Positions 24,916 to 31,866 of a stretch of DNA of 33,536 bases are shown piece by piece. The notes below the pieces were generated by a model. The model searched no databases. It was not told the DNA's origin and was given only the letters and a program-made list of their open reading frames with translations. The position numbers and the translations under genes were made by a program. The DNA comes from Desulfobacteraceae bacterium (GTDB lineage: Bacteria > Desulfobacterota > Desulfobacteria > Desulfobacterales > Desulfosalsimonadaceae). Positions within the stretch are counted from its first letter, which is position 1, and each line of letters opens with the position of its first letter. Location of the stretch: contig JABZFM010000041.1 of assembly GCA_014237465.1 (NCBI GenBank), positions 1-33,536 of the forward strand. The letters run 5' to 3'.

Positions 24916-26925
24916 ATGAGAGAATCCAAACCGAAAATCGGGGTTTATGTGTGTCATTGCGGGACCAATATATCCGGCAAGGTGGATGTGGAGGCGGTAT
25001 CGGAATATGCGTCCGCTCTTCCCCATGTGGCGATAGCAAAAAATTTTAAGTTCATGTGTTCAAGCCCCGGTCAGCAACTGGTGATTGATGATATCCGGAA
25101 AAATGATTTAAACCGGGTAGTGGTTGCTTCCTGTTCCCCGAGAATGCATGAAAAGACGTTTAGAACCGCATGCCAGGCGGCCGGAATTAATCCGTATTAT
25201 TTTCAAATGGCCTGTATCCGGGAGCATGATTCATGGGTGACTGAAGATCCGGAAGCGGCCACCCAAAAGGCAAAGGATCTGGTCAGAGGCTCTGTGGCCA
25301 GAGTTGCTCATCATCAGCAACTGACCTCACGGGTGGTGGATATCAATCCCAATGTGCTGGTCATCGGGGGAGGGATTTCCGGAATGCAGGCGGCACTGGA
25401 TATTGCCGACGGCGGTAAGAAGGTTTACCTGGTGGAAAGGGACCCGTCCATCGGCGGGAATATGTCCAAGTTTGACAAGACATTTCCTACCCTGGATTGC
25501 GCGGCCTGCATTAGCACGCCGAAGCTGGTGGCCGTGGGCCAGCATGAAAATATTGAAATGATGACCTACAGCGAAGTGGCCGATGTTTCCGGATTTGTAG
25601 GGAATTTTACCGTCAAGATCCGGAAAAAACCAAGGTATGTGGATGCGGATAAATGCACCGGGTGCGGCGTCTGTACGGAAAAGTGCCCGTCAAAGGTTCT
25701 TTCGGAATTTGATCATGACCTGACTAAAAGAAAGGCCATATTTACGCCTTTTCCGCAGTCCGTCCCCAATACCCCGGTGATTGACACGGAAAATTGTCTT
25801 TTTTTTAAGAAAGGCAAGTGCCGGGCGTGTGAGAAATTTTGTGAAGCCGGTGCCATTGATTTTGAACAAAAAGAAGAGATTGTCGAAATAAACGTCGGAT
25901 CTATTATCATTGCCACCGGTTTCGAAACCTTTGATCCCACCCCATTGACCCAGTACGGGTTTGGACGGTATCCTGAAGTCTATACCAGTATTCAGTTCGA
26001 ACGGATTAACAATGCCACCGGGCCCACTTCCGGTAAAATTGTTACCAAAGACGGTAAAAAACCCGAATCGGTCGCCATTATCCATTGCGTGGGGTCCAGG
26101 GACCAGAATTATATGAAATACTGTTCCCGGGTCTGCTGCATGTATTCCATGAAGTTTGCGCACCTGGTCCGGGAAAAAACCGGGGCTGAAGTCTATGAAT
26201 TTTATATTGATATTCGTTCTCCTGGGAAAGGGTATGAAGAGTTTTACAACCGGCTCCAGGAGGAAGGGACCCATTTTATCCGGGGCAAGGTTTCCCAGAT
26301 TACCGATATGGTCGATTCTCCAGAAGATGAGGGGAAACTGATGGTGGTGGCGGAAGACACCCTTGCGCGCAAGGTGCGGAGAATCCCCGTGGACATGGTG
26401 GTGTTGAGCGTGGGCCTAAAACCGGCTGCGGGAATCGAAGATATTGCCCGAATGGTGGGGATTTCCGTTGATTCAGACGGATGGATCAACGAACTTCATC
26501 CCAAGCTCGGCCCGCTGGCAACCCCATCAGACGGTATTTTCATTGCCGGCTGCTGCCAGGGTCCCAAAGATATTCCCGATTCCGTGGCCCAGGGCCAGGG
26601 CGCGGCAGGCGCGGCACTTTCCCTGATCAGTCGCGGGAAACTTGAGATTGAAGCAGCGGTATCGGCCATTGACCCGGAAAGATGTATGGGATGCCGCCAG
26701 TGCGAAGAAGTCTGTGTTTACGGGGCCATCTCGTACCACCCGGCACTGAATATTTGCGAGGTCAACGAAGCGATCTGCAAGGGCTGCGGCAATTGCGCGG
26801 CCACATGCCCAAACAAGGCAATTGATTTGAAGCATTTTAATAATGATGAACTCCTGGCCGAGATGGAAGGACTGATGTTCGGGCCGGCTGATTTCCATCA
26901 CGGTACGGACGAGCAGGCGGCTTAA
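24916..26925 (+). CDS. hdrA: Heterodisulfide reductase subunit A
   Basis: 669 aa, the usual single HdrA length. N-terminal VCHCGTNISG (C13, C15), FMCSSPGQ and SCSPRMHEKTF come first. The FAD motif is VIGGGISGMQAALDIADGGK (about 149-168), followed by FDKTFPTLDCAACISTPK. Ferredoxin motifs are CTGCGVCTEKCP (about 247) and CRACEKFCEAGAI, then CSRVCCMYS. The C-terminal ferredoxins are CMGCRQCEEVC (about 590) and CKGCGNCAATCP (about 621). This is the bifurcating flavin subunit that would join HdrBC and MvhD. It is the second HdrA in the cluster. Confidence 0.97.
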   Translation: MRESKPKIGVYVCHCGTNISGKVDVEAVSEYASALPHVAIAKNFKFMCSSPGQQLVIDDIRKNDLNRVVVASCSPRMHEKTFRTACQAAGINPYYFQMACIREHDSWVTEDPEAATQKAKDLVRGSVARVAHHQQLTSRVVDINPNVLVIGGGISGMQAALDIADGGKKVYLVERDPSIGGNMSKFDKTFPTLDCAACISTPKLVAVGQHENIEMMTYSEVADVSGFVGNFTVKIRKKPRYVDADKCTGCGVCTEKCPSKVLSEFDHDLTKRKAIFTPFPQSVPNTPVIDTENCLFFKKGKCRACEKFCEAGAIDFEQKEEIVEINVGSIIIATGFETFDPTPLTQYGFGRYPEVYTSIQFERINNATGPTSGKIVTKDGKKPESVAIIHCVGSRDQNYMKYCSRVCCMYSMKFAHLVREKTGAEVYEFYIDIRSPGKGYEEFYNRLQEEGTHFIRGKVSQITDMVDSPEDEGKLMVVAEDTLARKVRRIPVDMVVLSVGLKPAAGIEDIARMVGISVDSDGWINELHPKLGPLATPSDGIFIAGCCQGPKDIPDSVAQGQGAAGAALSLISRGKLEIEAAVSAIDPERCMGCRQCEEVCVYGAISYHPALNICEVNEAICKGCGNCAATCPNKAIDLKHFNNDELLAEMEGLMFGPADFHHGTDEQAA

Positions 26926-27113
26926 ATAGATTTATGCAACTTGGAAAATAGAAATCTTTATTTTTTCGAGTTGTTGCTATTTGTAAAAAGGTGATTATAC
27001 TAAAAATGATTGTAATCTGCATTGAGGGTCATGTAGCAGAATGAGTAATCGGCGGCAGGTCTGGTTTTCTTGATATTTGGGATCTGCCCTTCGGTATTTT
27101 GGAGATCAGAAAA
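26926..27113. other. Intergenic gap before the cytochrome gene
   Basis: This 188-bp gap is AT-rich at its left end. No clear sigma-54 or sigma-70 promoter and no strong terminator were seen, so whether a new transcript begins here is open. Confidence 0.5.
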
Positions 27114-27566
27114 GTGAAAAATATTCCAGTCAAAATAAATTTTTGTTTTATGATGGTATGCGTTTTTCTCGGGGGCATGGCGGCATTCTCTTTTATTCAC
27201 ACTTGCCCGGCAAATACGGCCGCTTGCGCTAAACATGAGCATAAGCAACGGTTACCGGTGGCATTTCCGCATGACATGCATATGGCGAATTTTGATTGTG
27301 AGGCCTGCCATCATAAATATGATGATAAAATGAATAATGTAATAGATACCATGGAACTCTATAGTGGCAATCCGGACATCATGTGTGCTTCCTGCCACAC
27401 ATCGGAAACCACGCTTCATACCCGGCGGGCGTATCACCGTCAATGCGTGGGATGTCACAATGAGCAGATCATAATGAACCAGGCTTCAGCGCCGACCATG
27501 TGTAATGAATGTCATCGTCCGGCAGCTATGAACCCAACGGAAGATGAAATGATTATCAGAGGATAA
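27114..27566 (+). CDS. Periplasmic tetraheme c-type cytochrome (cytochrome c3/c7 type)
   Basis: 150 aa from GTG 27114, chosen for GGAGATCAG just upstream. An N-terminal hydrophobic signal (residues about 8-28) is followed by FPHDMHM, a typical class III heme-ligand segment. Four heme-binding motifs follow: CEACH (62), CASCH (91), CVGCH (111) and CNECH (130). Spacing and size fit the cytochrome c3-like periplasmic electron carriers of sulfate reducers. It lies 1 nt upstream of metV and near a cytochrome b gene, so it may connect the membrane module to periplasmic hydrogen or formate metabolism. Confidence 0.93.
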   Translation: MKNIPVKINFCFMMVCVFLGGMAAFSFIHTCPANTAACAKHEHKQRLPVAFPHDMHMANFDCEACHHKYDDKMNNVIDTMELYSGNPDIMCASCHTSETTLHTRRAYHRQCVGCHNEQIIMNQASAPTMCNECHRPAAMNPTEDEMIIRG

Positions 27567-27567
27567 A

Positions 27568-28248
27568 ATGATTAAAGCAAAACCAAAACCAGTTGAAGAA
27601 ATTTTAAATTATATTGCGCCATATCAGGATATTTTGATTGTCGGCTGCGGCGGGTGTGTTTCCGTCTGCCTTGCCGGTGGCCAGAAAGAAGTCACTATTC
27701 TGCAAACAGAACTGGAGCTGGCGCGGGATAAAACAAAATCAACCGGTCAGTTTTCCGGGTACACAGTTGAACGGCAGTGTAATGAACAATATCTTGGGTC
27801 GCTGGATGATATGGTGGAAACAGCGGATTGCGTCCTGTCCATGGCCTGCGGCGCCGGCGTGCAGCTCCTTGCTGAAAAATATCCTGAAAAACCGGTATTT
27901 CCGGCAGTAAACACCATTGCCATTGGAATCGATCTGGACATTGGTCTGTATGAGGAAAGATGCCGGGCCTGCGGTGAATGCGTACTGGCATATACGGCTG
28001 GGGTCTGCCCGGTTACACGATGCGCCAAGGGACTGTTTAACGGGCCTTGTGGCGGGACCAATGGGGAGAAGTGCGAAATCAGCGCAGACATTAACTGTGC
28101 TTGGCATGAAATATATACCCGCCTGAAAGCCCAGGACCGACTGGCGGATATTCTGAAAATCCAGCCGCCCATGCAGTGGCAGAATCAGGTCAAGCGCACC
28201 ATCGTTCAAAAAGGATATGAGCAGAGATATTATCAGGAATCAATATGA
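27568..28248 (+). CDS. metV: MetV-like protein (methylenetetrahydrofolate reductase C-terminal / zinc-binding family)
   Basis: 226 aa. VGCGGCVSVCLAGGQKE, MACGAGVQLLAEKYP, CRACGECVLAYTAGVCPVTR and CAKGLFNGPCGGTNGEKCE are hallmarks of MetV. In Moorella-type acetogens MetV forms the methylene-THF reductase core with MetF and is physically tied to HdrABC-MvhD. Here MetV sits beside hdrCBA, but no metF is present in the window. The family contains zinc and [4Fe-4S] sites, and the Cys needed are present. The stop TGA lies in ATATGAACATG, the same sequence that starts the next gene 177 bp further on. Confidence 0.9.
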   Translation: MIKAKPKPVEEILNYIAPYQDILIVGCGGCVSVCLAGGQKEVTILQTELELARDKTKSTGQFSGYTVERQCNEQYLGSLDDMVETADCVLSMACGAGVQLLAEKYPEKPVFPAVNTIAIGIDLDIGLYEERCRACGECVLAYTAGVCPVTRCAKGLFNGPCGGTNGEKCEISADINCAWHEIYTRLKAQDRLADILKIQPPMQWQNQVKRTIVQKGYEQRYYQESI

Positions 28249-28255
28249 ACATGAC

Positions 28256-28419
28256 GGCTTTGTAAAAAGTCCAACTTCTGCGTTGCGCTGCATCCTTCGT
28301 TTCTTCAAAGTACGAAGAGTACGTATCATCACTCAGGATTTGCGCGCCTTGCCAATTTTACGAGATTGGTGAACTTTTATATTTTGCCGTCGGAATTAGA
28401 TTTTTTACGAGTGTATCAA
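28256..28419. repeat. Palindromic repeat element R3
   Basis: GGCTTTGTAAAAAGTCCAAC at the left and ...GATTTTTTACGAGTGTATCAA at the right, with the core TGCGTTGCGCTGCATCCTTC and CTCAGGATTTGCGCGCCTTG. The flanks carry a 20-bp direct repeat, AATATGAACATGACGGCTTT, at 28242-28261 and 28419-28438. Confidence 0.9.
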
Positions 28420-28421
28420 AT

Positions 28422-29138
28422 ATGAACATGACGGCTTTTTTGACAATTCCATCCATTGCGGTTTTATTGGATTTTATCCGGGGGCCCCTGGTATGGCTCT
28501 CCTTTATTATATTTGGCCTGGGCCTGATTGTTCAAACCTTTAGATTATTGAACCTGACCCAGAAAAAAGAAACGCGACGCCTTGCGCCGGGCAAAGAGTT
28601 TGTACCACAAGCCACCTTATCAAAGCGGGAATGCTTTTTCAGACGCCTGGCGTTTCTAAAAATAACCATCATAGGGCAAAACGCCTGCATGGTGATGTTC
28701 AGTTTTCTTTTTCATGTGTGTCTGGTGATAACGCCCATATTTCTTTTGGGGCATAATGTTTTGCTGGACACATCGTTTGGATTCAGTTTTATCTCTTTTT
28801 CCGAAAAAACCTCGGATACCCTGACCCTGATTGTTCTGATGAGCGGGCTTGTGTTTCTTTTGCGAAGGCTTTTGCTTCCCCGGGTCCGGATTCTTACAAC
28901 GGTATATGATTTTATATTGCTTTTTGTCGCCATCGCCCCCTTTTTGACCGGTTATTTGGCCCATCATCACATATTTAATTATAATATAATGATCATCTTA
29001 CATATACTTTCCGGAGAACTGATGCTGGTGATGATACCGTTTTCCAAATTTTTTCATATGGTTTTTTTCTTTATCAGCCGGTTCATGATTATCAGTGAAC
29101 ACAGCATGGGGGCACCAAAACGGTCATGGCAATTTTGA
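28422..29138 (+). CDS. Membrane cytochrome b, NarI/TmcC/HdrE-like
   Basis: 238 aa with about five transmembrane helices (about 10-37, 85-110, 125-148, 160-180, 185-215). His residues within the helices, in SFLFHVCLVITP, LTGYLAHHH and ILHILSGELMLVMIPFSKFF, resemble the heme b ligands and quinone-site region of the nitrate reductase gamma/TmcC/DsrM family. It probably exchanges electrons between menaquinone and the short HdrC-like protein encoded next. The start codon region is duplicated on the other side of repeat R3, so the gene may originally have overlapped metV by ATGA. Confidence 0.82.
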   Translation: MNMTAFLTIPSIAVLLDFIRGPLVWLSFIIFGLGLIVQTFRLLNLTQKKETRRLAPGKEFVPQATLSKRECFFRRLAFLKITIIGQNACMVMFSFLFHVCLVITPIFLLGHNVLLDTSFGFSFISFSEKTSDTLTLIVLMSGLVFLLRRLLLPRVRILTTVYDFILLFVAIAPFLTGYLAHHHIFNYNIMIILHILSGELMLVMIPFSKFFHMVFFFISRFMIISEHSMGAPKRSWQF

Positions 29139-29329
29139 TGGCGTCGTTAAAAGTCCAATATTTATTTTAGCTTTTGGGTTGCGCTGCATTCTTCGTCGCT
29201 TTGTAGGGTGCATTTTATGCACCAATAATGACGAATCATTACTCAGGATTTGCGCGCCTTGCCAATTTTATGAGAATGGTGAACTTTTATACTTCGCCGT
29301 TGGAATCTGACTTTTTACAGGATTATCAA
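29137..29329. repeat. Palindromic repeat element R4
   Basis: It begins GATGGCGTCGTTAAAAGTCC within the stop codon of the cytochrome b gene and ends ...CTGACTTTTTACAGGATTATCAA. It shares the core TTGCGCTGCATTCTTCGTCG and TCAGGATTTGCGCGCCTTGC with R3, plus TGGTGAACTTTTATA, which R3 also has. Confidence 0.9.
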
Positions 29330-29379
29330 TTTAAATGCATCGCCGGTTTTTAATCAGAAGCTATCTTGTGGAGCAGTAA

Positions 29380-29754
29380 ATGGGGAAAACACCAGAAATT
29401 AATACAGATTCAATCAAATCAATTTTAAAACAAAACAGAAAACAGATTAAACTCGGCCTGGCCATGTGCGCCCATTGCAGCCTGTGCGCGGAAAGCTGTT
29501 TTTTATTTGTGTCAAAAGACAATGATCCGGAATATATGCCTTCCTATAAATTCATCAACTCCATTGGCAGGTTATATAAAAAAAAGGGAAAGGTCAGTAA
29601 ACAGGCCCTTGAAGAAATGCGGGACCTTGTTTTTGAAAAATGCGTGCTGTGCACCCGGTGTTATTGTCCATTTGGAATTGATATTCCTTCCCTGATTACC
29701 CTTGGCCGGAGCGTGTGTCGAACCCATGGGTTGTTTCGGGAGTATGACAGGTGA
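29380..29754 (+). CDS. Short HdrC-like FeS protein
   Basis: 124 aa, soluble. FeS motifs are CAHCSLCAESC (about residues 28-38) and CVLCTRCYCPFGIDIPSLI (about 88-106), as in HdrC and the N-terminal part of TmcB/DsrK, but without the CCG domains of HdrD-type proteins. It pairs with the cytochrome b just upstream. Together they could form a membrane-bound electron entry that docks to HdrB or MetV. The second cluster motif is compressed, with Cys at 88, 91, 94 and 96, so it may bind an atypical cluster. Confidence 0.83.
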   Translation: MGKTPEINTDSIKSILKQNRKQIKLGLAMCAHCSLCAESCFLFVSKDNDPEYMPSYKFINSIGRLYKKKGKVSKQALEEMRDLVFEKCVLCTRCYCPFGIDIPSLITLGRSVCRTHGLFREYDR

Positions 29755-29950
29755 TAACTGGTTAGGTTTAACCGATCTGTCTTTACATTTTTTTGACACA
29801 TGGAGTTTTTAAGCATATGCTCTATATTGAACAATTAAATGTATAGTCGCAATTGCCCTTTGGTGTGAGGGGCAGGTTTATTGTAAAAGTTTATTTATAC
29901 GATGATTAATTGATATATTATTAAAAGAATATCAGATTAAAGGAGATAAC
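29755..29950. other. Intergenic gap before the selenoprotein gene
   Basis: No gene is supported in these 196 bp. The gap is AT-rich and ends with the strong ribosome site AAAGGAGATAAC. A promoter for the flavoprotein pair probably lies here, but none could be called with confidence. Confidence 0.5.
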
Positions 29951-31303
29951 ATGAAAAAAGGAGAAAAACTGATTATTGTCGGATGCAGTGGCTCAGGCGG
30001 GCCGGCTGCAATGATGTCAAGAAAATTAATGCCGGAAATTGATATCACCGTTATTCGCAAGGAAGAATTTTTTATAGTCAGGTGAGCGCTTCCTCATGTA
30101 GTGGCCGGTCTGGCTGCCAGTGAGTCGATTATTGTTCCCGACAAAATGCTTGAAGGTGCGGGCATTAATGTTGTCAGGGAGGAAGTGACCAAGGTGGACA
30201 CAGCAAATAAAAGTGTTTTTGTGTCCGGCGGTGAAGAATTTAAATATGACAAGCTGTATCTTGCCACAGGATCCAGTCCGTTTATTCCGCCGATCGAAGG
30301 TAAAGAGCTTGATGGGGTCATGACATTGCGCGGGCTTGCCGATGCAGAGAAAATAAAATCATATATTGCCGACCGAAATCCCCGAAATATCATATTTATC
30401 GGGGCGGGTTTTATCAGCATGGAAATTGCGTCGCTGTTGGCGGAAAACATGCCGGATAAATTCAACATCTCCGTGGTTGAACTCATGGACCGGTCGCTTC
30501 CCCTGATGCTGGACAAAGATATGGCGGATCCAGTCGGCGTATACCTTGAAGAAAAGGGCCTCAATATTCTGACCAATGAAAAAGTCGAAAAACTGACCGG
30601 CCAGGATGGGAAAATTACCGGGATTGAACTGTCATCCGGGAAAAAACTTGACGCGGATATGGTTTTTATGAACGTGGGCGTTCGGCCGAACATTAGACTT
30701 GCCAGTGATATCGGGCTGGAGATGGGGCAATTCGGCATCAAGGTGAACAAGTTCCAGGAAACATCCGACCCGGATATTCTGGCGGGCGGGGACTGTGTTG
30801 AAAAAATCAATTTTATTACAAAAAAGCCGACCCCCGGACAGCTTCGGGGTCCTGCGGTAATGCAGGGGCGTCTTGCGGGTAAGCGGCTGGCCGGTTATGA
30901 TATCGAATTCCCGGGTGTTGTGGATGCCGGCGGCTGTAAAATGTTTGACATGACAATTACCGCCACCGGTTTTACCGAAGAAAGCGCTGCCAAAGAAGGC
31001 ATTGAAACCGTATGCGCCGTGGTTGACTCCAGGAGTAAGCACGGGATGATTCCGGGCATGAAACCGTGGAAGATCAAACTGGTGTTTGACAAAAAAACAC
31101 AGAAACTCATCGGGGGGCAGATTGTCAGTCATGCGATTGCGCCGGCAAGAGAAATCGATGCCGTCACCGCTTTTATCCTGGGTGGAAAAACAATCCCGGA
31201 ACTAACAACCTTTACATCCGCCTGTAATCCGGATATCTCTTCAGAGCCGAGTGCGGAACCGATTACTGTTGCAGCGGAGCAGGCCCTGCAAAAATTAAAG
31301 TAA
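29951..31303 (+). CDS. Selenocysteine-containing CoA-disulfide reductase/NADH oxidase-like flavoprotein
   Basis: 450 aa when the in-frame TGA at 30083-30085 is read as Sec (residue 45). The N-terminus MKKGEKLIIVGCSGSGGPAA is an FAD-binding start, followed by RKEEFFIVR-U-ALPHVVAG. The paralogue at 31867 has SYSACGMPY at the same place, so Sec replaces the catalytic Cys of the CoADR/Nox family. A second Rossmann motif, FIGAGFISMEIASLLA, binds NAD(P)H. LAGGDC and the dimerisation domain are intact to the natural stop. Family reactions include reduction of CoA disulfide, polysulfide or O2; substrate unknown. Ribosome site AAAGGAGATAAC. Host sel genes are outside the window. Confidence 0.92.
30083..30085 (+). 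other. UGA recoded as selenocysteine
   Basis: This is the only in-frame stop between ATG 29951 and the TAA at 31301. Strong family similarity runs on both sides in one frame, and the position equals the active-site Cys of the homologue downstream. Confidence 0.9.
30101..30117 (+). other. bSECIS-like hairpin
   Basis: GTGGCC (30101-30106) and GGCTGC (30112-30117) form a 6-bp stem with two G-U pairs around a GGTCT loop, starting 15 nt after the UGA. The loop matches the GGUC apex of the E. coli fdhF SECIS, known to be read by SelB. Confidence 0.8.
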
Positions 31304-31430
31304 GATGGCGTCGTTAAAAGTCTCATCTACTGCGTTGTAGTGGTTTCTCAGCCATTCAAGATACTACATGTATGATTTCTTGCCTGAAAAACCACTACGC
31401 CTTCTACCTGAAACTTTTAACTTAACCATC
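31304..31430. repeat. Palindromic repeat element R5
   Basis: It begins GATGGCGTCGTTAAAAGTCT directly after the selenoprotein stop and ends ACTTTTAACTTAACCATC, an imperfect inverted copy. The inside pairs GCGTTGTAGTGGTTT with AAACCACTACGCC-type sequence and differs from R2-R4, so it shares only the ends with R4. Confidence 0.85.
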
Positions 31431-31466
31431 CCAGTACATTTTACTAAAGCATTAAGTGAAGTCATT

Positions 31467-31613
31467 ATGAAAAATAAACCCACAACTAAAAAGAATGATG
31501 CGGTATCCGTACCAGATAACAATTTATCTCAGCCGCCATCTGAAAAGTCCGGCATTTTGAAACGATTTCTGGAGTGGATAGCCAAAGGTGCGGGAAAAAC
31601 ATGTCCCACCTGA
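31467..31613 (+). CDS. Possible small protein, 48 aa
   Basis: The frame MKNKPTTKKNDAVSVPDNNL continues to GILKRFLEWIAKGAGKTCPT. The N-terminal half is disordered and polar; the C-terminal half is an amphipathic helix ending in a Cys-Pro-Thr tail. The ribosome site is weak (GTGAAG). It lies between the two flavoprotein genes. It could be a small accessory peptide or a peptide precursor; no family is recognised. Confidence 0.4.
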   Translation: MKNKPTTKKNDAVSVPDNNLSQPPSEKSGILKRFLEWIAKGAGKTCPT

Positions 31614-31866
31614 CAGGTAAAGCACTAATCCCCCGCCTGGCAGGCAGGAACGGACTTTCACATTAAACAGGTATCCGCGAAAACGAAACGTCGGTGTTAT
31701 GTCGGTTACTACACGATACGGTAAATGATCGTAGATTCAGGCTTGTGACATCTCAGGAGCCGGAATTCAGAATGATGATACCCCATTATTCTGGCTTCCG
31801 GCTTTAGTTGTTTTGTCCGGTTTTCAGCCTCAAAACCTTTTAATTGTAAATCAGGGAGAATCACCA
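31614..31866. other. Intergenic region before the second flavoprotein gene
   Basis: No gene is supported. It holds the hairpin at 31758-31803 and, before the next ATG, CAGGGAGAATCACC as ribosome site. Confidence 0.6.
31758..31803 (+). terminator. Hairpin, probable terminator
   Basis: AGCCGGAATTCAGAAT pairs with ATTCTGGCTTCCGGCT (14 of 16) around a 14-nt loop, followed by TTAGTTGTTTT. It would end the selenoprotein transcript before the second flavoprotein gene. Confidence 0.65.

Noticed and set aside
16854-26925. QmoAB of the sulfate reduction pathway
   Set aside because: Qmo subunits are also HdrA-like, but these proteins have HdrA/MvhD/HdrBC partners and lengths that fit Hdr modules, and no QmoC-type fusion follows them.
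28422-29754. A complete Tmc or DsrMK complex
   Set aside because: The cytochrome b is followed only by a short HdrC-like protein without CCG domains, so the HdrD-type catalytic subunit of those complexes is missing.
20441-31430. CRISPR array
   Set aside because: The repeats are long palindromes kilobases apart with genes between them, without regular spacers or cas genes.
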